64,000 nt of DNA, taken from contig JAWPMW010000001.1 in NCBI GenBank assembly GCA_033344735.1, positions 1,990,171 to 2,054,170 on the forward strand. Direction: 5' to 3'. The position numbers were made by a program, and so were the translations under genes. Each line of letters starts with the position of its first letter. Within the stretch, counting starts at the first letter, position 1. Under the pieces are notes generated by a model, which saw nothing but the letters and a program-made list of their open reading frames with translations, did no database searches and was not told where the DNA came from. Origin of the DNA: Gammaproteobacteria bacterium (GTDB taxonomy: Bacteria; Pseudomonadota; Gammaproteobacteria; UBA4575). Shown here one piece after another: positions 16,775-25,019 of the stretch.

Positions 16775-18433
16775 ATGATTATTCGTATTCTAATGTTATT
16801 AATTTTTACCTCGTGGTTAACCCATGCAGGTGAAAATAAAAATCCATATGCAGTAGCTAGTGCTCATAAGCTAGCATCACAAGCCGGGGAACAAATTTTA
16901 CGAGCCGGAGGTAACGCATTTGATGCTGCTGTTGCTATCAGCGCAGCTTTAGCGGTAGTAGAGCCTTATGGTAGTGGTATCGGCGGCGGTGGGTTTTGGT
17001 TACTACATGATGCCTCGAGTAATACAGATGTTGTCATCGACGGCAGAGAAGTCGCACCATTAGATGCCACGGATGATATGTATTTTGATCAAGAAGGTCG
17101 ACTAACCGGCCAATCAATTAATGGCCCACTTGCAGCGGGTATTCCTGGTGTAGTTGCAGCACTGGAGCATATTACTCTAAATTATGGCCGTTTGACCTTA
17201 GAAGAAAATCTGCAACCCGCCATTAGATTTGCTAAAGAAGGTTTTACCCCGGGCAATCATTATTTAAAGTTGGCGAGTTTACGCAAACAAGCATTATTAG
17301 CCTCTCCAGAAGCGAGTAGCATATTCTTAGAAGATGGCGACGTTCCAAAAAGTAATTTCATCATCCAGCAAACTGACTTAGCCAACACATTGGAAAAAAT
17401 TGCCAAACAAGGTGCAAAAGGTTTCTATTATGGTGAGGTGGCACAAAAACTTGTGCAAGGCGTGCAAGCAGCAGGAGGAATATGGCGCTTACAAGATTTG
17501 GCGGCTTATAACATTGAAACGAGAACGCCAATTAAAACCGAGTACCATGGCATTGAAATCATTATGCCACCACCACCAACTTCTGGCGGTGTAGTAATCA
17601 CTCAAATTCTAGCTATGCTCGAACAATCGCAAGCATCATTGAATCTTGATGATGCGGAGTCAATACACAAAGTAGTAGAAGCCATGCGCCGTGCCTACCA
17701 AGACCGCGCAATATATTTAGGTGACCCGGCTTATACTGACATGCCACTAAACAAATTGCTTAACAAGGAATACGCACAAGAAAAGTTTTCTAGTTTTAGC
17801 CAAGCCCATGCAAGCACCAGTGAATCACTTGTGAACAAGCTTGAATCAAACGGTGAAGACACCACACATTTTTCAGTTTTGGACAGTGAAGGCAATTATG
17901 TTGCCGCAACACTTTCCATTAACTACCCATTCGGTAGTGGCTTTGTGGCACCAGGAACAGGGGTACTGCTCAACGATGAAATGGATGATTTTTCAATGGC
18001 GGGAGGTGTGGCTAATATTTGGGGTTTAGTTGGTTCAGACGCAAATGCAATTGAGCCTGGTAAGCGAATGTTATCCAGCATGACGCCGTTGTTTGCTCGT
18101 GATAAAGAGCGCACATTAATTGTTGGCACACCCGGCGGAAGTCGAATAATAAGTATGCTGGCGTTGGCGTTAATAAAACATCAACAAGGAGCCAATGCCA
18201 AAGAAATAGTCAGCCAAAGAAGATTTCACCATCAATACCTACCTGATGAAATTCAATTTGAAATAGATGCATTGTCAGAAAAAGAAAGATCAATACTCAC
18301 TAGCAAAGGACATCAGCTAAAAGAAATGTCACGTACTTATGGAAATATGCATGCCATTACGTGGTATCAAAAAAATAATATTGTTGAAGCGGCTTCTGAT
18401 CCGCGTGGTGAAGGGTTAGCGATAGTCGAATAA
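16775..18433 (+). CDS. ggt: Gamma-glutamyltranspeptidase
   Basis: GGT hydrolyses or transfers the gamma-glutamyl group of glutathione in the periplasm. The 552-residue precursor has a signal peptide (to about residue 18), 'GGNAFDAAVA' near residue 45-54 and 'GSGIGGGGFWL'. Self-cleavage should occur before T363 in 'EDTTHFSVLD', giving large and small subunits. The small subunit holds 'NDEMDDFS' and 'PGKRMLSSMTP' and the glycine pair in 'TPGGSRI', all needed for glutamyl binding. It starts 3 bp after the ferredoxin gene. gshA in this window makes the glutathione precursor, but the genes are far apart. Confidence 0.95.
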   Translation: MIIRILMLLIFTSWLTHAGENKNPYAVASAHKLASQAGEQILRAGGNAFDAAVAISAALAVVEPYGSGIGGGGFWLLHDASSNTDVVIDGREVAPLDATDDMYFDQEGRLTGQSINGPLAAGIPGVVAALEHITLNYGRLTLEENLQPAIRFAKEGFTPGNHYLKLASLRKQALLASPEASSIFLEDGDVPKSNFIIQQTDLANTLEKIAKQGAKGFYYGEVAQKLVQGVQAAGGIWRLQDLAAYNIETRTPIKTEYHGIEIIMPPPPTSGGVVITQILAMLEQSQASLNLDDAESIHKVVEAMRRAYQDRAIYLGDPAYTDMPLNKLLNKEYAQEKFSSFSQAHASTSESLVNKLESNGEDTTHFSVLDSEGNYVAATLSINYPFGSGFVAPGTGVLLNDEMDDFSMAGGVANIWGLVGSDANAIEPGKRMLSSMTPLFARDKERTLIVGTPGGSRIISMLALALIKHQQGANAKEIVSQRRFHHQYLPDEIQFEIDALSEKERSILTSKGHQLKEMSRTYGNMHAITWYQKNNIVEAASDPRGEGLAIVE

Positions 18434-18626
18434 AGTGAAAATTATATAGCAAATGTCTGCTATCGACTTATAGGGGGCATTCTTGATTTACCAACAACTA
18501 TTTAATTGATATAAAATAACATAATTTAATCACATTCTTAGACAAGGATTATTCTAGTAATAATTATTCAAGTATCTATCAATTCAGAAAATCAGAGATC
18601 CACTCAGTGACAATGTCTAATAGCTA

Positions 18627-19037
18627 ATGAAGAACATTCTTATACTTTGCACCGGCAATTCATGTCGTTCGATTATGGCTGAAGCACTTATTAATCAGCT
18701 AGGAAAGGGGCATTACATTGCTGAGAGTGCTGGCAGCAATCCTACAGGTTATATTCATCCCAAGACCATCGATACGCTAATACGACACAAAATAGAAATT
18801 GGTGAGCCTCGCAGTAAATCTTGGCATGAGTTTGTAGACCGCAACATCGATCTGATCATTACTGTCTGTGATCAAGCCGCCAATGAAAATTGCCCTATAT
18901 TTTCAGGTAATTATAAAAAACTGCATTGGAGTATCCCTGATCCGGCAAATTGCACAGGAACTAAAGAAGATATTAATCTTGCATTTGATGGGGCACTTCA
19001 AAAACTCAAACAGCATATAGAGGATGAATTGATATGA
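18627..19037 (+). CDS. arsC: Arsenate reductase, low-molecular-weight phosphatase type
   Basis: Reduces arsenate to arsenite for export. The 136-residue protein has the phosphatase P-loop C8-TGNSC-R14-S15 and the redox pair C81 and C89 ('CDQAANENC'), the same three-cysteine layout as thioredoxin-linked ArsC of the S. aureus type. The acid residue follows in 'IPDPA'. The stop overlaps the start of the ACR3 gene (ATGA), so the two are translationally coupled. No arsR repressor gene is adjacent. Confidence 0.9.
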   Translation: MKNILILCTGNSCRSIMAEALINQLGKGHYIAESAGSNPTGYIHPKTIDTLIRHKIEIGEPRSKSWHEFVDRNIDLIITVCDQAANENCPIFSGNYKKLHWSIPDPANCTGTKEDINLAFDGALQKLKQHIEDELI

Positions 19038-20077
19038 GTAATGACTCTCAGTCACCCATTGGTGTATTTGAACGATATTTATCTTTATGGGTTGCTGTTT
19101 GCATTGTTGCCGGCGTTGGCTTGGGGAATACCATGCCAAATATATTTGCGGCAATTGCAGTCATTGAGTATGCCAATGTCAATCTAGTGGTTGCTGTCTT
19201 CATTTGGATAATGATTTACCCAATGATGGTCAATGTAGATTTTAACTCTATAAAAGATGTAGGTAAGAAGCCTAAGGGTTTATGTATCACGCTTGTTGTG
19301 AATTGGCTAATCAAACCGTTCTCTATGGCTGCACTAGGTATTTTATTTTTTGAGTATATATTTGCTGGCATAGTTGATCCATCATCAGCTAAAGAATATA
19401 TCGCTGGAATGATATTGCTTGGTGTTGCACCTTGTACCGCAATGGTATTTGTGTGGAGTCAACTTGTTCATGGCGACGCCAATTACACATTGGTGCAGGT
19501 TTCTATCAACGACATCATTATGATATTTGCTTTTGCACCAATCGCAGCGGTCCTGCTTGGAGTAACCGATATAGCGGTGCCGTGGGAGACTTTGCTACTC
19601 TCGGTAATGCTCTATGTTGTTATCCCGTTAGTGGCCGGTTACCTAACACGTAAAATGTTGGATGGTTCTGGTGATCATCAACGCATCAAAGATTTTACCG
19701 CCAAGATAAAACCGTTCTCAGTCATGGGGCTACTAGCCACAGTTGTTTTATTGTTTGGTTTTCAAGCACAAACTATTATCGATAAACCATTAGTTATTGG
19801 TTTGATTGCAATCCCATTACTTATTCAAAGTTATGGTATTTTTGCCATTGCCTATGGTTGGGCATATTTATGGAAAGTGCCTTTTAATACAGCAGCGCCT
19901 GCTGCACTAATTGGTACATCAAACTTTTTTGAACTTGCTGTAGCGGTAGCAATAAGCTTATTTGGTCTTAATTCTGGGGCCGCATTAGCTACCGTTGTTG
20001 GCGTATTGGTTGAGGTGCCAGTGATGCTGTCATTAGTTGCCTTTGCTAATCGAACGCGTGCAAATTTTAAAGTTTAG
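19034..20077 (+). CDS. acr3: Arsenite efflux transporter, ACR3 family
   Basis: A 347-residue membrane protein with about ten helices, exporting arsenite with the proton gradient. ACR3 hallmarks are seen: '[10 protein letters not shown]' at the start, '[15 protein letters not shown]'-like loop after helix 2, '[14 protein letters not shown]' with the essential cysteine in the fourth helix region, and '[13 protein letters not shown]' near the end. It overlaps arsC by four bases. ACR3 is unrelated in sequence to ArsB. Confidence 0.93.
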   Translation: MSNDSQSPIGVFERYLSLWVAVCIVAGVGLGNTMPNIFAAIAVIEYANVNLVVAVFIWIMIYPMMVNVDFNSIKDVGKKPKGLCITLVVNWLIKPFSMAALGILFFEYIFAGIVDPSSAKEYIAGMILLGVAPCTAMVFVWSQLVHGDANYTLVQVSINDIIMIFAFAPIAAVLLGVTDIAVPWETLLLSVMLYVVIPLVAGYLTRKMLDGSGDHQRIKDFTAKIKPFSVMGLLATVVLLFGFQAQTIIDKPLVIGLIAIPLLIQSYGIFAIAYGWAYLWKVPFNTAAPAALIGTSNFFELAVAVAISLFGLNSGAALATVVGVLVEVPVMLSLVAFANRTRANFKV

Positions 20078-20123
20078 AAAGATACTTGCTTGGATGACAT
20101 ATAACGGTAATTTAACTCAACTT

Positions 20124-20936
20124 TTAACGTTGACACTGCGAACAATATGTCGTCGTCCGCTGCCCTTGCTTTGTAGAACGGAGTGGACGAGCACACACAA
20201 CACATGGCTTCTTAGTTCTTCCGTAGACTTTTAACTCTTGCTGAAAATAACCCGGTTTTCCATCTTCTCGTGTGAAGTCTCTTAATGTCGTTCCGCCGCG
20301 TTGGATTGCTTCGGATAAAATCACTTTAATAGCAGTGACTAGTAATTCGTATCGCGCAAAGGATATTTTTCCAGCCGCACGAAGTGGATGAATCTTACTA
20401 GTGAATAAGGCTTCGGTAGCATAGATATTTCCCACGCCCACCACCACATGAGAATTCATAATAAATTCTTTCACAGATATACGTCGGTTACGCGAAGCCT
20501 CATATATATGTTTAGCAGTAAAGTCTTCGTCTAATGGTTCCGGGCCTAATGACACTAATAGTTTGTGAGAGAGCGGATTATTGTTCGTCCAAAGGACGGC
20601 GCCAAAGCGGCGCGGGTCGTGTAGGCGCAATATATTTTTTTTAAATACCACATCCACATGGTCATGTTTTTGAGCAGATGCGGTTGTCTCTGTGACGCGC
20701 AAACTGCCAGACATTCCCAGGTGAATAATTAATGTGCCCGACTCGGTTTTGAGTAATAAATATTTTCCGCGTCGGTTAACTGAGGTAATGACTTTTTGGC
20801 TCAAATTTTTGTTTAGTTGGCTGGGAATAGGCCAGCGTAATTTTTTAGTGCGAGTAATAACAGATAAAACCTTTTGCCCATTGATATGTGGTTCTATACC
20901 ACGTCGTGTTGTTTCTACCTCTGGGAGTTCTGGCAT
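20124..20936 (-). CDS. mutM: Formamidopyrimidine-DNA glycosylase
   Basis: MutM excises 8-oxoguanine and formamidopyrimidines and cuts the resulting abasic site. The 270-residue protein begins MPELPEVETTRRG, giving the catalytic P1-E2 after Met removal, and has the beta-hairpin lysine in 'RGKYLL'. The helix-two-turn-helix lies around 'VGVGNIYATEALF', and the C-terminal zinc finger uses C245, C248, C265 and C268. It is the last gene of a five-gene reverse run with the chorismatase and the Gld-like ABC genes; the gap to the chorismatase is 10 bp. Confidence 0.96.
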   Translation of the reverse strand: MPELPEVETTRRGIEPHINGQKVLSVITRTKKLRWPIPSQLNKNLSQKVITSVNRRGKYLLLKTESGTLIIHLGMSGSLRVTETTASAQKHDHVDVVFKKNILRLHDPRRFGAVLWTNNNPLSHKLLVSLGPEPLDEDFTAKHIYEASRNRRISVKEFIMNSHVVVGVGNIYATEALFTSKIHPLRAAGKISFARYELLVTAIKVILSEAIQRGGTTLRDFTREDGKPGYFQQELKVYGRTKKPCVVCARPLRSTKQGQRTTTYCSQCQR

Positions 20937-20946
20937 AACAGTGACG

Positions 20947-21951
20947 TTATAGGATGGGGATTATCGCGAGTGCTTCTATTTCTACAGATAAATCTGAACG
21001 ACACATATCACCCTGTAAATAGTAGACTGGTGCACTTGGCCCTAATATTTGTTGGATGTGTGTGCATACCGTATCTATATCATTTGGGTTTTTGATATAG
21101 ATCTTGAATTGAGAAAAATCTCGTAAGGTAATCGCTGTCATATTCTGTTCGTTGACGGCAGTAGAAATCAACTGTTCTATGTTGGATAAACAAATTTCAG
21201 TCTGCCGATTAATGTCGCCTGCATATTGAGTGTCATGCCCAGTAATGCTTGCAGTACCTGAGACAAATAATATTTCTTGAGAGTGATTGCGGTGTAATAG
21301 AGCCCGAGAAAATAACGGCGGATCCTGGCTATAAATAGAAGGATAGTCGAACGCGCTGACCTGTTGAGCATTTTCAATACCTATTCCTGATTGTTTGGCG
21401 GCAATAAAGAAAATTTGCATGCTCGCTTGTTGCGTTCCAATAACAGTGGCTGCGGGGTAAACTTGCTCAGTTAAGGATTGTTGCTCATAAGCACGTGATC
21501 TCCCGGAACAAAATAGCTGATAATTATTTGAGCCCGCATAACCATCACTCGTGATGCCAGAGAAAAAATTCCAAGTACGCACCAGGTAGGGATAGTCACA
21601 AGCATGCATTTGTTCAAACATCGCGGTGTACGCTGCCTCGGTAGCTTGGTCAATTGGCAAATGAGAGAACAATGATGTTGGTACACAAGCTAATAGATAT
21701 TGGTCATTTTGGAATAACTCCCAGCCATCAGGGTGGTTAGTATTATTAATTGCACCTTGCCATGATTCAAAAATTTGTTCTGATTGTAAGGAAGGAATAG
21801 CGACATTTGTCAGTGAGTGAATAATGTTATCCGCAGGCTCATTGCTATATCTCACTGTAAAAAACTCATGTAAGCCACTCACAATGTCTGTGCTGACATT
21901 GATATTCAGTGCTTCGCTAACCGATCCGTGTGTTATCGCAGAGGTATTCAT
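20947..21951 (-). CDS. Chorismatase of the FkbO/Hyg5/XanB2 type
   Basis: A 334-residue RidA-like-fold protein. Motifs matching chorismatases are 'YLVRTWNFFSGI' (about 130-141), 'NNYQLFCSGRSRAY', 'YPSIYSQDPPLFSRA' and 'LFVSGTASITGHDT'. Family members split pyruvate from chorismate; XanB2 of Xanthomonas yields 3- and 4-hydroxybenzoate for pigment and ubiquinone. The product here cannot be told from sequence alone; a 4-hydroxybenzoate supply for quinone is one option. It lies 14 bp after the GldG-like gene and 10 bp before mutM, so it is probably co-transcribed with an ABC transporter. Confidence 0.85.
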   Translation of the reverse strand: MNTSAITHGSVSEALNINVSTDIVSGLHEFFTVRYSNEPADNIIHSLTNVAIPSLQSEQIFESWQGAINNTNHPDGWELFQNDQYLLACVPTSLFSHLPIDQATEAAYTAMFEQMHACDYPYLVRTWNFFSGITSDGYAGSNNYQLFCSGRSRAYEQQSLTEQVYPAATVIGTQQASMQIFFIAAKQSGIGIENAQQVSAFDYPSIYSQDPPLFSRALLHRNHSQEILFVSGTASITGHDTQYAGDINRQTEICLSNIEQLISTAVNEQNMTAITLRDFSQFKIYIKNPNDIDTVCTHIQQILGPSAPVYYLQGDMCRSDLSVEIEALAIIPIL

Positions 21952-21965
21952 ATTAATTTCTTGGT

Positions 21966-23327
21966 TTAATGCTTATGGCGTCGCCAACGTATTACAAGAC
22001 CTGTTCCAACTAAAAGGCCTGGAACAAGAAGTAATAATATTAGAGCAATGAATGTTACATCCTTGTCTCCTAGCTCTAAACTTTGATCTGGCGCTGCTCG
22101 GTGTGTAATGGAGAGTAACTTATCGTCCTCAGTTAGCCAATTTATTATATTCAAGCTAAGTTCAAAGTTGGCACCAAAACCAATATAGCCATTGGCTATA
22201 AAGTCAGAGTCACCGATGACTATCACACGTTGTTGCTGTTCTTTATGTTTGCGCGATAAAGAAAGTCCAATCGTAAGAGGGCCTTGTGTGTCACCAATAT
22301 CTTGCTCGTATTTTAACTTATCTGTATTTATCTCTCCAACTTCGGCCCAAGAACGCTCTAGCGATCTAAAAAGTGTATGTGCTTGCCAGTCAGAACCAGT
22401 TTGATGTCTCATTGCACTAGCGAAAGGAAATAGCAAATGCGTTTTTAACGTTTCTGTGATGCTATGTTTATGAAATTCCGTCACGGGAATCACGGCAGCA
22501 TGTTTAATGCCCAGTAATATGCGTAGTTTTGTATTGGCATCAATAACAACGCCTGGGATGAGGGATAAGCTTAATGATTCATCTAGGCTAGAGAAGTAAT
22601 TTTGTTTGGCAGGGTCGCGCAACCAAAGTAAATTGCCGCCGTTTTCTAAGAATTCTTCGATTAGCTTGAGTTCGCCGCCTAAATAAGCGTTTCGTGCCCC
22701 AGCGATAATCAATACTTTAGTGTTGTCAGGAATTACCGCTTGAGACAAAAGGTTAATTGGTTGAACTTTAATGCCGGTTTTATTTAGCTCACTGACTAAT
22801 TTGCTTAACCCATTATTACCTGCATCCAGTGGGTCACGTTCGCCGTGACCTTGAATTACGGCTATCCAAGTGTCTTCTTTTCTCGCGACTTTAAATAAAG
22901 CGCTTGTCATTTCTTGTTCGTTAAGACGATTAATAAATGCGTCATTCTCTGCATAAGATATTTTGAGTTCACCCTGTTGACTGAAACCCATATCAATCAG
23001 TTGGTCACTGGACAATTGATTATCAACAAACTTTAATGAGATATCTTGTTTGAATCGTTTATATTTATCGATAAAGCGGATGACTTGTTGCCGGGTTTTA
23101 CTGTCGCTATCGAAGTATGCTTGTAATGAGACAGGGCCATCCAACTTTTGTAGTAATTCAATGCTGGATTCATTAATGGTATTCCGTGAGCCCGCCGTCC
23201 AATCGGATTGCCAGTTGTTTAAGCTGTTTAGCCATAGCAAACAAAAGCCAACGACTATGCATAGCAAAGAGTAAACATATAAGCAGAACTTGGCGCGACG
23301 TTTGTAGTTAAAATTTGGCAAAATCAC
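21966..23327 (-). CDS. GldG-like auxiliary protein of an ABC transporter
   Basis: A 453-residue protein with an N-terminal membrane helix (about 14-33), a large extracytoplasmic region and a C-terminal helix (about 427-445). It matches the 'ABC-type uncharacterised transport system / GldG' family: 'GPVSLQAYFDSDSKTRQQV' near the start, 'AVIQGHGERDPLD' in the middle and 'VIVIGDSDFIANGYI' later. It resembles the gliding gene gldG of Bacteroidetes but is common in non-gliding proteobacteria. Its start codon overlaps the end of the permease gene by one base. Substrate unknown. Confidence 0.85.
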   Translation of the reverse strand: MILPNFNYKRRAKFCLYVYSLLCIVVGFCLLWLNSLNNWQSDWTAGSRNTINESSIELLQKLDGPVSLQAYFDSDSKTRQQVIRFIDKYKRFKQDISLKFVDNQLSSDQLIDMGFSQQGELKISYAENDAFINRLNEQEMTSALFKVARKEDTWIAVIQGHGERDPLDAGNNGLSKLVSELNKTGIKVQPINLLSQAVIPDNTKVLIIAGARNAYLGGELKLIEEFLENGGNLLWLRDPAKQNYFSSLDESLSLSLIPGVVIDANTKLRILLGIKHAAVIPVTEFHKHSITETLKTHLLFPFASAMRHQTGSDWQAHTLFRSLERSWAEVGEINTDKLKYEQDIGDTQGPLTIGLSLSRKHKEQQQRVIVIGDSDFIANGYIGFGANFELSLNIINWLTEDDKLLSITHRAAPDQSLELGDKDVTFIALILLLLVPGLLVGTGLVIRWRRHKH

Positions 23328-24079
23328 TAGTCTCTTTTGAAACGCAAATAGATAATCGACAAGACGCTGAACATTAACGTCACGATAATAAAATAAAACA
23401 CATCAACGCTAGTGATTAACCCAGATAGCGGCGAGAGCAGATGAGAGAAGCTCGATATATGCAAAAATAAATTACTGGCACTTTGTTCTGAAGTAGCCGA
23501 GTAAAATAATATGAAGGAGAAAAGAAACATTCCCAAGCAACTGAGCAACGTAAACATGATATTTTGAGTCAGCATCGCAATCCATACACATATCGCCGCA
23601 TAACTTATTTGAAACATCAACATGCCTAGAATACCTGCTGCAATCTTGCCCCAATCCAAATTAACGATGCCAGACATGGTGAGCGGGAATATTAAATTTA
23701 GAAGTGCAAAACCAATAGCAACAGAAGCAATAGCTAATAACTTGCTGGTAATAATGGTTGTGCATTTAATCGGCGCGCAGCTTAGTAAAGTATTTTGACG
23801 GCGAATTTTTTCTTCTGTTATCACGCGTAATGTAAATATAGGCATCATCAATGCGCCAATTATTGAGCTCCAAAACAACATAGGGTAAAACACAGAATCG
23901 GTCACGCCTGGTGCATTGTCATTGCCAGCAAACTTGACCTGTATGTCTAGGTGAAAATTATTCAGCAAGACTAAAAATAATAATGCAATAACAATAAAAG
24001 TTAAGCCTAGCACTATCCATACTAAAGGCTGCATCCAAATACGGCGTAATTCATTTAATAAAATATTGACTGCCACCAT
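23327..24079 (-). CDS. ABC-2 type permease (GldF-like)
   Basis: A 250-residue membrane protein with six predicted helices, starting 'NILLNELRRIWMQPLVWIV' as in ABC-2 permeases. The motif 'ITEEKIRRQNTLLSCAPI' (around residues 86-103) is the conserved cytoplasmic coupling segment (usually EE+R..GT). It belongs with the ATPase gene 1 bp upstream and the GldG-like gene overlapping downstream. It should form the membrane channel of an exporter of unknown substrate. Confidence 0.88.
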   Translation of the reverse strand: MVAVNILLNELRRIWMQPLVWIVLGLTFIVIALLFLVLLNNFHLDIQVKFAGNDNAPGVTDSVFYPMLFWSSIIGALMMPIFTLRVITEEKIRRQNTLLSCAPIKCTTIITSKLLAIASVAIGFALLNLIFPLTMSGIVNLDWGKIAAGILGMLMFQISYAAICVWIAMLTQNIMFTLLSCLGMFLFSFILFYSATSEQSASNLFLHISSFSHLLSPLSGLITSVDVFYFIIVTLMFSVLSIIYLRFKRD

Positions 24080-24080
24080 G

Positions 24081-25001
24081 TTAGTGAATACCTCTTAATA
24101 CTTCAGAGACGAATACATTTTCCAATGTTTCACGAATATCGTAGATTTCCACTAAGCCCCAATGATTTGATTGTGACATGGCGAGTAAGTCAATTTTTAC
24201 TTTATCTAAATCTTCGCTAATTACTAATTCAATAGTGTTGTCATTGATGGTATGTACTTTCTCTATTGCATGAATATTATTTAACGCGCCAATTGGAGGT
24301 GTGATGTTAAAGCGTGCACGCACTCGAGTTGCCTGTTGAAGGTCGTCGATTTTTTTACAAAATACTGTGCTACCTTGTTTGAGCATATGTACACGATCAC
24401 AAATTTGTTCAACATCATTTAAATGATGAGTAGATAATAAAACGGCTGCATCATTGCGTAAGTGCAGAATAAGATCACGCATCTCATGAATTTGAGTGGG
24501 GTCTAATCCATTTGTGGGTTCATCAAGGATAATTGCTTTTGGTTCATGGATAATCGCTTGAGCAATGCCGATCCTTTGTTGATAACCCTTAGACAATTTT
24601 TTAATTAAGCGGTTACCCACTGACTCTAACTCGCAAAACGTTTTTACTGCTTGGACACGCTGACGTATTTGCTCTCGGTTCATAGAACGGATACTTGCGC
24701 AGTAGCTTAAATATTCATTCACACTAAGGTCGTCATATAATGGTGCTGTATCAGGGAGATAACCTAAGCATTTTTTTGCTTTTAGTGGGTGTAAATTTAA
24801 ATCGATGTTATTAATTGTGATTTGCCCTGAATCGGGCGCTAGTTCACCACTCAGTAATCGCAAAGTGGTTGTTTTGCCAGCGCCATTAGTTCCTAACAAG
24901 GCCATGACTTCACCATGGCCTAAAGTTAAGCTAAGCGCCTTAACCGAAGATTGTTTCCCATAATGGTGGCTAACGTTTGTTGCCTGAATAATTGCTTGCA
25001 T
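24081..25001 (-). CDS. ABC transporter ATP-binding protein (GldA-like)
   Basis: A 306-residue ATPase with Walker A 'GTNGAGKTT' (about 37-45), 'LPDTAPLYDDLSVNEYL' Q-loop region, signature 'LSKGYQQRIGIAQA', Walker B 'AIILDEPTNGLD' and the H-loop 'STHHL'. The roughly 90 C-terminal residues are the regulatory extension of DrrA/GldA-type exporters. It heads the reverse operon ATPase-permease-GldG-chorismatase-mutM. Its start codon lies only 18 bp from that of the divergent hydantoinase gene. Confidence 0.93.
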   Translation of the reverse strand: MQAIIQATNVSHHYGKQSSVKALSLTLGHGEVMALLGTNGAGKTTTLRLLSGELAPDSGQITINNIDLNLHPLKAKKCLGYLPDTAPLYDDLSVNEYLSYCASIRSMNREQIRQRVQAVKTFCELESVGNRLIKKLSKGYQQRIGIAQAIIHEPKAIILDEPTNGLDPTQIHEMRDLILHLRNDAAVLLSTHHLNDVEQICDRVHMLKQGSTVFCKKIDDLQQATRVRARFNITPPIGALNNIHAIEKVHTINDNTIELVISEDLDKVKIDLLAMSQSNHWGLVEIYDIRETLENVFVSEVLRGIH

Positions 25002-25019
25002 AGAGATTAGCTAAATTTA

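Noticed and set aside
18446-18463. ATAGCA-N6-TGCTAT hairpin after ggt as a terminator
   Set aside because: Short AT-rich stem without a T-run; insufficient to call.
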